A stretch of DNA of 64,000 nt from the NCBI GenBank assembly GCA_027922465.2, contig BQMF02000028.1:434001-498000 (forward strand). Direction: 5' to 3'. How positions within the stretch are numbered: position 1 is the first letter of the stretch; every line of letters starts with the position of its first letter. The notes beneath the pieces are model-generated. The model made no database searches. It had not been told where the DNA came from and was given only the letters and a program-made list of their open reading frames with translations. This DNA is from Turritopsis dohrnii (taxonomy: Eukaryota > Cnidaria > Hydrozoa > Anthoathecata > Oceaniidae). A program made the translations under genes and the position numbers. Shown here one piece after another: positions 47,640-59,690 of the stretch.

Positions 47640-48290
47640 GTTTTTTATTTCAACTATTTCATAGCATGATTATCTTTTTCTGCATTTTTGTATAATTGAA
47701 ATATTTTTTAGGTAAGATAAATAATAATAAAAAAACACGTAAACCCTTAAAGAAATGAAACTCATGGTTCTTATCATATGTTGATGGTTTTCGGAAGAGC
47801 AGATTGTATATATATCATTTCAAAAATTCATTAATAGTTGCTGTTCAATGTAACTTCCCCACAAAAGAAACATAGTTAGAAGGTATCGATTTGTTTTCAA
47901 TTCACATTTTGTAATATTTATTATGTCTTACGTATTATGTCTGGGTAAACGGTTCTGCGTTATATATTGCATATTTTTACATTAAAGTTACTTCTCTTCT
48001 GCATATGAATATATATTCTGAGCCATGTTGCTATTTGTTTTTGTTTTTAATTTTCTGAATGTAAGAAATGAATTAAAAAATAATGCCTGAAAAGAAACTT
48101 TAACACAAGTTAAATTCTGCAATACAATACATACTGAACTTGGGTGGTGAGTGATGCCGCCTGGGATGTTTTTGAGTTGTGATTCTATGATTTATTTTTT
48201 TGTCATGGTGTACATACTCGGGAATGGTGGATTTGACCTAATGTTTTCGAAGTTAAGTTTGGTAAAAAGTTTTTACCCGGGATACTAGTA
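47640..48290 (-). repeat. terminal fragment of the 4.4-kb foldback element
   Basis: This matches 38360-38954 in the same orientation: AAAGAAATGAAACTCATGG, ATCATTTCAAAAATTCATTAAT, CTTCTCTTCTGC and the end TTTTTACCCGGGATACTAGTA. The truncated 5' side of the Gypsy abuts its inner edge, and the third piggyBac starts about 40 bp beyond its outer end. Confidence 0.75.
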
Positions 48291-48329
48291 TATTTACTAA
48301 GCAGGATCATAAAAAAATATAGTGAAAAA

Positions 48330-50202
48330 ATGGCGACTAGCAAGACATACACACTTGAAGAGATGCTTGTTAAAGTTTTTGAATCTGACGAAGAGAGCTG
48401 TGATTTTGATTCTGATGAAGAAGACATTGATAATGTTTGTGATAGAAAATCATTACTATTTGTTGCAGACAAGCATGTTATTGACTTGAAAGTTGCTTCT
48501 ACTGAAGCTGTCAAAACCGCAGAAAATTTAGATTCTGGTGATGAAACTTGTGGTGTGGATCATGTTTGTGGACGCGCTTATGGGCCTCTTAGAGCTGGTC
48601 GTAATGGCACTTGAGGAGTTGGTCGAGGAGTTGGTCGAGGAGGTGCTCACAGGCACGCTCGTGGAGCTAGTCGAGGACATGTTTGTGGAGCTGGTCAAAG
48701 AAAGGGTCAAGCTGTTCCTAAGCAAATCCATGGAATGACGTTGATGGTGAATTCGAAAATCTAAATTTGCAAGAACAGTTCAATGAAACACCGGGTCCTG
48801 ACCAAATCGCTTTGCAAGCAGATACACCCTTGAAACACTTGCAACTATTTTTCACTGATACTATAATAGCAGATATTGCTCAGGAGAGTTATTTGCATTA
48901 CAAACAAAGAGGAAAAGTCATAAAAAATTGGAAAGACATAACACCAAATGAGATAAAAGCTTTCCTTGGCACCATTCTCGCTATGGGCCTGATCGATCTT
49001 CCAAAATTTACTGACTATTGGGCCAAGGATGGAATTATTTTGGTACCTTGGTTCAGTAGTATAATGACTCGCACAAGATTTTATGAGATTCTATCTAATC
49101 TCCATTTGTCGAACGATGAAAGGCAAAGGAATGGCGCGATAAGTTGGCAAAACTTGGAGATCTGATTCAGTTGTTGAATAACTCATTTCATCAAAGATAT
49201 ACACCATCTCGTAACCTATCAGTGGATGAAGAGATGATAGGTACAGGTGTAGAATCAGTTTTATACAATATATGCCGAAAAAGCCAACAAAGTTTGGCAT
49301 CAAGGTTTGGGTATTGTGTGAAGCAGAGACAGGCTATTGTCAAAGATTCCAAATATATACGGGAAAGTTTGATGGAAACCCCGAAAAAGGTTTAGCGAAA
49401 AGAGTTGTGTTAGACCTTCTCGAGAAGTATCTGAACAAAAAGTACCATGTGTACTGGGATAATTTTTATTCAACGAAAGATTTGTTACAGGAGAAACAAA
49501 CTTTTGCCTGTGGGACTGTTTGAAAGGATCGCGGAAATTTCCCAGCCATCTTTCACCAAAGGCTGAATAGGGGACAGATGGTGTTTTTGAAGGATAAAAA
49601 TCTTATTGCGGTGCACTGGTTTGATAAGAGGGATGTGTATGCGATGTCCTTTATCCATGGTACAAGCAAAGAAAATGTTGTTCGACGAGGTGATGCTGAG
49701 CCAGTTGCAAAACCAAAAATAATTTGTCGAATATAATAAGTACATGAATGGGGTAGACAAATGTGACCAGTACTTGAGCTCCTATCCCTTTTTCCGAAGA
49801 ACAGTAAAATGGTGGAAGAAGTGTTTTATTAGATTGTTTGAGCTAGCTGTAATTAATGGAATGGTGCTTTACTTTCAGAAACACCCAGACAAGGGTAAAA
49901 AGTACCAAGCTCAAAAAAAATTTCGGGTTGCGCTGATACAACCACTGTTAGATGACCGATCACAAGATTTTATTTCTGTTGGACGCCCTGTATTATCTCA
50001 ACAGGAAGATAGATTGAAAGGGAAACATTTTGCTGTTAGTAAATATCCAGATCAAAAGAAATGCTGTGTAGTCTGTGGATATAAAAAAAATGCCAACGGG
50101 AAACCAAGTTATAAAAAAACATGGAACTTTTGTGCCCGCTTCAACAAGTTTATATTCAAACTGTGCTTTGAAAAGTATCACACACAAAGCAATGTAAAAT
50201 AG
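48330..50202 (+). pseudogene. piggyBac transposase, third family, frameshifted
   Basis: Pieces in order: MATSKTYTLEEMLVKVFES and an acidic stretch (48330-48520), a Gly/Arg/Ala-rich linker, HLQLFFTDTIIADIAQESY ... NWKDITPNEIKAFLGTILAMG (48835-49000), YTPSRNLSVDEEMIG (about 49197-49241), FGIKVWVLCEAETGY (about 49289-49333), HVYWDNFYSTKDLL (second Asp, about 49447-49488), FDKRDVYAMSFIHG and YMNGVDKCDQYLSSYPFFR (third Asp kept). A C-terminal cysteine-rich domain (CCVVCGYKKN ... CFEKYH) ends at 50202. At least five frame changes or stops occur. The motifs differ from the copies at 2 and 29 kb, so it is a separate family. The 3' end probably lies at GTCCAAAGAGTTAATTAA (about 50710-50725); no matching 5' TIR is present. 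Confidence 0.8.
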
Positions 50203-50794
50203 TTGAACAATATACATTTGCTAGACAAATCTATTATGAATTGTTGATATTATTTCTTGTATTTTAGCTAGAAATATCAAGACTGATCTATAATTTACAT
50301 ATTCTTCAAAAGTGGTATCTAAGGCGCTTACGTGCTTGTAAGAAAAATATCATAACTTTGGAACTAAGAGTGAAAAAGCAATTCTTTAAATAATTTTTGT
50401 GAGGTTATACATTCCTCTAACAGATCTAAGAGCTTTAAAAAGTCTAAATGCATCTAATGATCCTGTAGTGTTATTTGAAGGAAAAAAAATGTTTTTTCAA
50501 AATTATTGACATTTTTTTGCAAATTTATCATTTTGCTGTCATCAGCAGTTAACAATTGTCTTTTTCATTTTTTGATTTTCTTGTAGTATTTTTAATTTGC
50601 TTCTATGTGATATATAGTTTTAAAAGGTTCACTTCAATATTTCACAAGTTATTTCAAATTTTATATAGGCATGTAGTTAAAATGTTTTTTTTCCAAATTT
50701 AATTTGGTGTCCAAAGAGTTAATTAAGACTAGGGATGATAAATATGACTGTTGGTGAATGTTTGTTTGTGTAAGTACGTTTGTTGTCCACGCGT
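50203..50794. other. 3' flank of piggyBac, no gene
   Basis: AT-rich sequence that probably contains the piggyBac 3' untranslated region and its TTAA-containing right end near 50720. Nothing else recognised. Confidence 0.4.
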
Positions 50795-51994
50795 ATGTTT
50801 TGTCACAATTGTGGAGCACGACGATCTGAAAACGCTACATTTTGTGGCAAATGTGGAGTGAAACACAAGATCAATGATCATCCAGATAGTGATGTACAGC
50901 TCATCAAACACTATTTCAATTGAGGAATGAAATACAGTACTATTTTGTTTGTACTGCACAAGAATCACGCCATTGAGTTGAGTATGAGAATGTTGAAGCG
51001 AAGATTGAAAATGATGGGTTTGAATAAAAGTTCGAAGAGCAAAGAAAGTCAAGCAAGGAGTATCATTTCGTCAGAGCTTTCTGCTGGGCCATCTACTCAA
51101 TTAGGATATTGAGGTATGTGGAATAAGCTACGTGTAACTTATGGAGTTAACTTGCCAAGAGATACTGTGATGAAAATCTTACAAGAGCTGGACCCTGAAG
51201 GGTGCAAAGAAAGGAATAAAAGAAAACTTTATAGAAGAACGTATATGTCTCTTGGACCAAACAGCGTATGGCACGCCGATGGTTAGGATAAAATAAAACC
51301 TTATGGGCTACCTGTTCATGGCTGCATCGATGGATTTTCGCGGCACATAATATGGCTGAAAGTTGTCAGATCAAATAATAATCCAACAATTTTAACAACA
51401 CTCTTTTTTAAATCAATTGAACGGATAAGAATTGCTCCCAAACACTTGTATACCGACCATGGGACTGAAAATGGAATTATGGCAGCCTTTCAATGTTTCA
51501 TTATGGATAACCTTGAAGCTCATAAATATGGCTCTTCTCAGCGAAATCAAAGAATAGAGAATTGGAGGTCTCACTTTCGAAGAGGCTACACAAACTGGAT
51601 AATAAATTTCTTCAAGGAAATGGTACAGGATGGTATCCTATTGTTAAATCATACAGTTCATATGGAGTGCATTTGGTATGTCTTTTCCCAATTCTTACAA
51701 AACGAATTAGATATGATTACAAAGGAATGGAACAATCATTTAATTTGAAAATCATCTATCACTGAAGTGACTGGAGTCCCATTCGAGCTCCTAGGATATA
51801 GTAGTCAAGGCATAGAAATTTCTCCTGAAAAAATTGAGGCTAATGTTCATGCATCTAATGTATATGCTGATGCTGATGCAGCTTTGTCAGTGGATGATCC
51901 TGATTTAATGGGCTATTTTCGTTACATGGTACAAAATAATGGCACCCACCAAGATCTTGGATTGAGGCCAAACAGTTGTTCATACATATTATAG
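50795..51994 (+). pseudogene. zinc-ribbon DDE integrase-like transposase (IS3EU-like)
   Basis: One reading frame of about 399 codons holds the whole protein but is broken by four internal stops: TGA 50921, TGA at about 51110, TAG 51284 and TGA at about 51749. Domains: a zinc ribbon (CHNCG ... CGKCG, residues 3-21), an HTH-like block (IELSMRMLKRRLKMMGL, about residues 62-78) and an integrase core with WHADG (first Asp, about residue 161), YTDHGTEN (second Asp, about 226-233) and QRIENW (Glu, about 253). After this comes NELDMITKEWNNHLI. I recognise the family from many invertebrate and fish genomes (integrase-core proteins); the IS3EU label is my best guess. Two of the stops replace residues that are usually Arg, consistent with CGA to TGA decay. 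Confidence 0.65.
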
Positions 51995-52145
51995 ACTGTG
52001 CAAATATTAAACCATGAAGTTAGTTATTTCTATTTCTTCATGAACGTGTTTTTTGGTGGCCAAAGGTGGATAGCATTTGTCATCAGTATCTACAAAAATC
52101 AGCTAGAACAGTAGTAGGGGCATTTATTTTGGGCTCAAGACCACA

Positions 52146-52371
52146 ACTACAACCCTCCACAAAATATATTGGGAAAACTTAAAATATTGGTTTTAAAAGG
52201 GAAAATGCCCCTGCAAGTTGATAAGCCAGGTCCCCCTGCCCCCAAATTCAATGTTACTTATGTTGAAAGATAACAGAATGTTTCTGGGGTGAAGAAAAGT
52301 AGCCCGGGACCTAGCAACACTTCATACAACATTGAGATCAGGGGGAAGGGGTTTTCCCAAATATTTTGTCT
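52146..52371 (+). mobile_element. short MITE, copy 1
   Basis: It starts CAACCCTCCACAAAATATATTGGGAAAAC and ends GGGGTTTTCCCAAATATTTTGT, so the ends are inverted repeats of about 20 bp. It is nearly identical to copy 2 at 53.6 kb over about 225 bp (for example CCCTGCAAGTTGATAAGCCA). There is no coding capacity, and the right end is slightly truncated. Confidence 0.7.
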
Positions 52372-53573
52372 GAATTCAAAAAAACAAATGAACAGAGGTT
52401 TGCCTACAAACTATTAAAAAGATCTCTATTTACTGCATTTCAATAACACACAGGCATTTCAAAAAGACTTTCTGGCCAAAAAACAGATCTACATGGCCAC
52501 ACAAAGGTAAGTCATGGTTTCCGGATATTCTTATTAAAAAGATAAACAAATAAGCATACCATCAAGTTTGAGCTGCCAATGTATCCTAAAATGGTTATGC
52601 ATGTCACTGTGCCACACCATTGATAGCCAAAGCTATAGAAAGTATGTACAAACATACAGTTATGTTTACTCAAACCAAATAAAAATGTATCAAGTATTTG
52701 AAGGCAGCGGAAGTAAACTGGACTATATATACTATAGAGAGTGAAATACAAGGTCATTATCTTGAAGGAGATATCTTATCATCAAAATAATTGTGCTTAT
52801 AATTCCCTGTACGTGTGCGTAACGTGTACAATGATATCCCTAAGCTTAAAATTACTTATTGCAAAATGGACAGTTTCATATCATGAATCGTGTAAATCTT
52901 TGCATATGTCTGCTGCGACACGCTGGGGTTTTTTTACAGTGAATGAACTGGCATCAGCTGGCAACTTGGGTATTTGACGGATAAGAGGACACTTATTTCT
53001 TTTAGTTAGTCTGGGTAGATGTCCCTTCTTTGTGGATCTTGTGGTGAGTTGCCAGACAGAATAGGTAGCTTTCTTAGCATGTCAATAAATACTTGATGAT
53101 GAATACATTGGGTACATTTTGTAAACTGTTCTTCCTGATATGTTCATCTCTTGATGCAGATATCTTAAAATGTAGAGGCATTTCAAAGGAGTCTTTCTAT
53201 ATGCTGTCTCCATCCAAAGGGGAGAATATCAAACTGCTAATTTTCTTTGTTTACTTTGGAAAGAAAACATCTCTTTCAAGAAAGAGAACATCTCTTTCAA
53301 AAAAGAGAGGTTTTCTGGGAAAGAGAGATACAAAAATTATGTCCATATGAACAAAACAAGTTAGTTATATGAAGAACTGTTTAGGTTTTCAACAAAAAGA
53401 AGATCCACATGGTGCAAAGCCAAACTGTCACAACTAAGTCCGCCATAACGGATATTTAGAAAAACTGCTTATCACCGCAATTTTAATGTCAATGGTAGTT
53501 TACAGAACCAAAAATCAAAGGCCTATCACACACAGTTGCCAAGCAATCAAGCATTTCAGTTTGAAATTTTCAG
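52372..53573. other. interval between two MITE copies, no gene
   Basis: No credible ORF. One simple direct repeat of about 17 bp (ACATCTCTTTCAAGAAAGAG) lies near 53270-53300. Flanks differ at the two MITE copies, so this is not an LTR-bounded unit. Confidence 0.4.
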
Positions 53574-53812
53574 ACAACCCTCCACAAAATATATTGGGAA
53601 AACTTAAAATATTGGTTTTAAAAGGGAAAATGCCCCTGCAAGTTGATAAGCCAGGTCCCCCTGCCCACAAATTCAATGTTGCTTATGTTGAAAGATAACA
53701 GAATGTTTCTAGGGTAAAGAAAAGTAGTCCGGGGCCTAGCAGCACTTCATACAACATTGAGATCAGGAGGAAGGGGGTTTTCCCAAATATTTTGTGGGGG
53801 TTTGTAGCTAAG
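53574..53812 (+). mobile_element. short MITE, copy 2
   Basis: Same sequence as copy 1 with the full right end (TTTTCCCAAATATTTTGTGGGGG). Differences are single bases, for example CCCCCAAATTC versus CCCACAAATTC, so both insertions are fairly recent. Confidence 0.7.
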
Positions 53813-55858
53813 CCATTGTTTTATTAGTGTTATAATTATGGAAATCCCTTTTAAGCGATAATAGTTCAGGAACAAATGAGCCTTATTTTCAATAGAAGCA
53901 AACGATATCTTTACAATCTTCAACAAAAAGCTTTGTACAAACGTAGATTTCGGTATCTCTTAGTGAGACTAGTAAGTATTAGTAACCTGATATATACAGA
54001 AGGGGCAGTCTGGTCTGCGTTAAATAGAACTAAATTTTACGTTATGAAATAAAAGCAAATCAAAAACAAACAAAAGAAGAACAAACTAACAAGGAAGAAT
54101 TTTTGAAAGAGCAATGCTGCTGATATTTGTACTGAAAATTCATCCACGCAAAGGTAGTGCAAAAATACGAGGTATTTCTGAAAAATAGTAATTGGGGAAA
54201 GAAGTAATGGAGAATGTATGAACAAAAAAGGCCATGAAAATCTATCAGTTCATCACAACAAACAAAAGTCAACAACGATCAAATCCACATTCCTTTTGTA
54301 GCGCAATGCAGAATTTTTCTTTCATTTTATTTTCATTCTGAATGTGTATAGGTAGCGTTAAGCTGTATGAATAAGTGCTAACAGTTGGAAAACAAGAGCA
54401 TCTATCAATACAATCATGCTTAAATGAAACAAGAATTTTGGAAGCAGCACCAAGTGGCTTTATTCAATTTGAGCCATTAAGAAATTTCATTAGATGTTCA
54501 GCAGGAACCTCTGTTGAGTCTAGAAATAAATGAAGCTTTTTGTTGAATTCAGAACGATAGTTTTGTGAATTCAGTTACATCAAAAATCCATTTTCAACCT
54601 AAAGCAAACTCGATATTTAATAATCTAATGCATCCATTAACTTAGAACTTACCATCAAAAAAACAAAGTCAACAAACATTTTAAAAACAGCAAGTTCCTT
54701 TGACTTAGCGTTAGACCCATCCTCACTAAATTGGCCGGATATGCACAATTTAAAAGTTTCAAAATTCCATATGAACATTTCATCTTTGCAAAATACTGGT
54801 CTGAACACTTCTGGTTGATCTTTCATAAGATTTAGCATATTATAGATTTCTAAACAATGTGATAATTCAGAAATAGCATATACCAGTGGTTCAATCTTTA
54901 GTTTTATGAAAATTGTTCTAAAATGGTCACATTAATGGAAACTTGATGAATAATTCAGTTTTCATACTTCAACTTATTTCACTATGTAATGGCAAGCCTG
55001 TTACACTTACTGTAGAATACTCTCCTTATCTTCAGTTGTTGCTTGCAATGGATTGCCTTTATAGCCAATTTCACTTAAAAGATCCAAGCCATCGTCAGAG
55101 CTGCAACAACTTTTCATTGCCTCATCATCTGTATCCTTGTGCAACTAAAAATTTAATCATTTGTTAATCAATCCCCATTTTTGTACTATACTTGAAGTAA
55201 TAACAAAAGATGACTCTTTCCTTACTGTTTAAATAATCCATCACTTTTATAGTTATAATATATCATAAGCCTAATAATTTGAGAAAAAATGCATGTGTGT
55301 CTTTTTTTATTGCTCCTAATCCACTACATCAAACAAATTAAGAGTTGTGGAAATAAATTGATTTAAAATGTTATTGTTATCTTTGTACCTTTGCATACAA
55401 ATTTGTGAACTTTGAACCAAGAACTGTAGCTGGTCTAAGTGGCAAAGCAGCTTTAAAACCCCCAACAACATAGCTAAACAGCCATGGTGCAAAAAAACCT
55501 GGTCCAGGTCCACCATTGCATAATTTATATGATCCAATCAGATGTCCAATAGATCTCATTGTTCCATCAGTAACACTGAACAAACCACAAAATGGTTCAT
55601 AACCACTATCCTCATTCCCTGTAAAGTATTCGGTCTTAATTTCATCTAAAGCCTCTAAAGAAATAATATGCACCATAAACTTATATTTAATCTTAATTCA
55701 AATTTAAGAAGAAAAAAAAAGACGTTTTAAAATATATTATATGTTCAAATTTAAATATATCACTAACACCACCCACCAATCTGATTTCTGTTCTGTTGAT
55801 CTGCTTGATGAAATAAGTGCTAATTCAAATTTCTCACAAACCTGAGTAGAAGTCTCTT

Positions 55859-58800
55859 TAGACCAGGCAATAACTCATCGGTGCGCCACCTTTCACTAGA
55901 GTTTGTACCAATATGATTTTTGAGTAACCTAACATATAGTATTCATGAATCCAAGGGGTTTACAGGCCAAACAAGTGGCGTTTGTATTTTACAGGGGGTG
56001 TTCTCGAGACAGGTAGCTACTTTTAGAAGTAAATTTTTCCCTAAGGTAGGTCACTTGATATCTCAATATCTTTCTAACTACAATGTAAATATTGATGAAA
56101 CTTTACAATCAAGTCAAAAATATATAAGTTCAACATTACTGAAAGTCTGAATCTTGTCACGTGTCATTTGGGTATTTTACAGACCAGAATGTCCACAAAT
56201 TGAGGAAAAATCATAAATTTCGTCAATTTTCAGCACAAATTTTTATATGAGTCTAAAACCTTTAACGTTTTGTTCATGTTTTTGTGTTTATTATTTCTTT
56301 CGATGGTTATATCATCGATTTCAGTCGTTTCAAAGGACATTCGAGTGACTTATAAACTCAAAGGAGGTATCTTTAAGATCCGCAACTACTTATTATGACA
56401 TTTTTACCTAGAGTATAGATGACCTAAGACTAAAATATATTTGTAATTGAAACCGTACTTTCAATAAAGTTTTAAAGCCATGTCGATATATGATGTAGGA
56501 AAATGCCTACTGAAAACTTAAACGTGATCCTACGTGATTACGTATTTGCGTACGTTGCAGACCATAAAGTTCAAATTTGTGAAAAAAGCACTGGCAAGCT
56601 TTTCCTACGAAATTTGTTATGTTTAGGATCTTAAAAGTCTGAAATATAATGTTAACATGTTATTCCTCATCGCTCTCATCACTAGTTTCAGAAACGTCAG
56701 AATATTCAACGCCATCTTCATCATAATCATCATCGTTGTCATCCAGTAAAATGGTTATAATGTCTTCGGGATATATTTGGTCAGTCCATTGTATTTTCCC
56801 ATCATCTGACCATCCATTTCCACACGGTGATGGCAAATCAATCATTGCTGTACCCAAGGATTTCCATAATTTTGCTACGTAATTTGCCCTTGCTAAATGT
56901 AAAAACAACGTGCTTCGGCAAGGGGGTAATAACGAGAGGTCAGTAATTTGTTTTGATCAAACCTGTTTTTTCTCGAAGATTTGAAATCTGGCTTCATCTA
57001 TATTCTGTTTCTTCGTTGAGTACAAGTGGCAAACAAATTCTTCAATATTTACTTGAAGCTGATCTCGGACATCCCAGGAATCTCCAAGCTCCATGAATGT
57101 GTTAACAAAATCCTCATTTTCTGTCATCTTCTTCCAACAAATTTGTTTTCCTTTTCTAAAAAATGCTGATGTATAGTCATTTCCAGAAAATGCGTGAAAG
57201 CCAATCAAAGCTTTTCTCTGATTTTCATTCATCTCTATTGAATCAAGCCATACATTTCTTCTGCTATCCCCATTTCCAGAATCAATCATCACTCGAGAGC
57301 TTTCTCCGATCATTCCGATAGCAATTACCACGATATCTGTGTCACCAGACGGAGATCGAATGCATACGTTACCAACATTTGTTTGGAGAGCTTCCAAAGC
57401 ATGCAGTACCACTTTTCTGTCAGCTTCTTCCTGGTTACTGATTAAAACGTCATACACGAACATTCTCACGAGTAACCTTTTCACAGAATTCATCTCCTGA
57501 CAAGATAATTTCATTACATTCTAAGATGGATAGTGATGTTTCTGGATTTTCTTTGATAAAATCGAATGTGAGCTGGATCAGTTGATTTTTGTTTTCACCA
57601 TTTGCATAAAATTTCGCGATGTCCCTTGGTAGCCTGGTTTTCGATGATTTTATCAAAAGCTTTTGCGATGCTTCACGTTTTTCTCTTTCTGCAGCTTTGA
57701 TACTGAATTCACGATAGCAGTCTGCAACCAAATCAACTCGGGAAAATGTTTTTGGTAATGAGTGCAAAAGTCTAGCAATGAGCTCCTCAAATGTTTGCGG
57801 TAGATCTTTGGAAATTGTTCTAAATTGAGCAATGAGATCAACAACTAACGCTTCGCACGATTTTTCTTCTACTATCTACTACTATCTACTACTATCGAGT
57901 TTTCATCTTATTTCGGTAACTTGTGTCCTCTACTCCTATACCTTAGATCTCATGAAGCAGTTTCATCGAAGCCGTTCTTTTTTCGTCGATGACAATATCG
58001 TTTACGTACTCCTTAACCTCGTCATAGTTAGATTTTGAATAACACGAGGCTGCTTTATTACTTGCACCGTCCTTTTCACTCGAATTGCTTGAATAGCCAA
58101 AAGTCAAACTTTGGTAACAAGGAAGATGAACTTTGAATTCTTTCGCAATCAGGTCAACACTTTTAATTTTGTTATACAGAGTAGGGTTTTTCAATTTGCA
58201 GGCAGACTTGATTGCATATTCTGCATCAAGTGTCACGATCTTGTAGGGTAAGTATCTTTTGTTTTTATGTTGTTTCCGGCGTTGACCACATAACTGGCAC
58301 ACGTTAGGATAAGTGGTACTGGATTCTGGTGGAGGACTTGACAATCTAGTAGATTTTCGCGGTGGCTCTTCTGTTAAATATCTCTTGTCACCAAGTATTG
58401 CAGTGAATCTTAAAGAAGTGAAACATGAAAAAAATTATTTCAATGGCATATTATATGAACGAGTATTCGAGATTGAATTCAAATAAAACTTTCATAGTAT
58501 GACAAATACCTTTCCTACGGAAGGTCGAAATATTACTACTTATTTTAGAATATATTGAACGACAATTAAATGCTTGTGTATAATTCATGAAAACGTTGTC
58601 CTTTGCTGGTTAACATACTCAGGATCCTTTTCAACATACCATTTATAGCAAGGTTTTGAGTGAATTCCATGAACCTCTTTATCAAATTCGTCTGGTAACT
58701 GTCCACTTTGATTGGGATGGAGATGATTACCACCAAGTTCCTCACGCTTTTCCTTAGCTTGTTTCAGTCTTGTAATATGGTGTTCAGAAAGCTGGTTTAT

Positions 58801-59690
58801 TTGACCATAAAAGGATTGGCCCTCATAGTGACAAACGCACGTTAGTTTTTTTCTACTTTTCATTTTCTAATCTAAAAACATGATATCAGAAGGTTAATAA
58901 TGTACTGAGACAAGTCTTTCTCACATTCATGAGTACGAAAAAGCAAAAGCTGAAACATTAAACCTGTTTTCAAAAATTCAAATTTTCTGGTCTGTAAAAT
59001 ACCTAGCTCATACGTGATCAACTTAAAATATTTTAGACATTTTCCCCCATGACAACATTGCTGTAAATTCATTGAGAGTAGGTTTCAAGTACAAACAAAT
59101 TTTAGTTTTAGGTCATCTATGTAAAAATGTAAAAATTTACGGTAAAAATGTCATAATGAGTAGTTGCGGATCTTAAAGATACCTCCTTTGAGTTTATAAG
59201 TCACTCGAATGTCCTTTGAAACGACTGAAATCGATGATATAACCATCGAAAGAAATAATAAACACAAAAACATGAACAAAACGTTAAAGGTTTTAGACTC
59301 ATATAAAAATTTGTGCTGAAAATTGACGAAATTTATGATTTTTCCTCAATTTGTGGACATTCTGGTCTGTAAAATACCCAAATGACACGTGACAAGATTC
59401 AGACTTTCAGTAATGTTGAACTTATATATTTTTGACTTGATTGTAAAGTTTCATCAATATTTACATTGTAGTTAGAAAGATATTGAAATATCAAGTGACC
59501 TACCTTAGGGAAAAATTTACTTCTAAAAGTAGCTACCTGTCTCGAGAACACCCCCTGTAAAATACAAACGCCACTTGTTTGGCCTGTAAACCCCTTGGAT
59601 TCATGAATACTATATGTTAGGTTACTCAAAAATCATATTGGTACAAACTCTAGTGAAAGGTGGCGCACCGATGAGTTATTGCCTGGTCTA
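55859..59690 (-). mobile_element. Academ-like DNA transposon
   Basis: A 3832-bp element whose ends TAGACCAGGCAATAACTCATC are inverted repeats. The arms are about 600 bp (55859-56450 and about 59095-59690) and nearly identical at the outer 500 bp. A 3-bp duplication CTT flanks it (55856-55858 and 59691-59693). Removing the element and one CTT restores the flanking HECT-gene frame as VEVNEETSTQ. Both arms contain the same 76-codon open stretch, which is a consequence of the repeat. A 3-bp duplication and an XPG-like nuclease fit the Academ superfamily as described in Repbase. Confidence 0.8.
56660..58863 (-). pseudogene. Academ-like transposase with XPG/FEN-type nuclease core
   Basis: Exons on the minus strand. 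58585-58863 holds a Cys/His-rich start (CVCHYEG ... GIHSKPCYK). 57943-58370 holds CQLCGQRRKQ ... SVDLIAKEFKVHLPCY, a second Cys/His motif. 57450-57870 is mostly helical. 56957-57514 holds the nuclease-like core NQEEADRKVVLHA (Glu-Glu-Asp), SPSGDTDIVVIAI (Asp-x-Asp) and ALIGFHAFSGNDYTSAF (Asp, H3TH-like). 56660-56908 is the tail, VAKLWKSLGTAMIDLPSP then an acidic end. These match the acidic residues of FEN/XPG nucleases (inference from motif order). A frame overlap near 57450-57514 and a stop near 57948 suggest lesions or missed small introns. I recognise the family from other invertebrates but not a named gene. Confidence 0.65.

Noticed and set aside
52146..53812. Pair of LTRs around a small retrotransposon
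   Set aside because: Each copy has its own inverted ends (TGGGAAAA/TTTTCCCA), there is no TG...CA border, and the interval has no gag or pol motif. Two MITEs explain it better.
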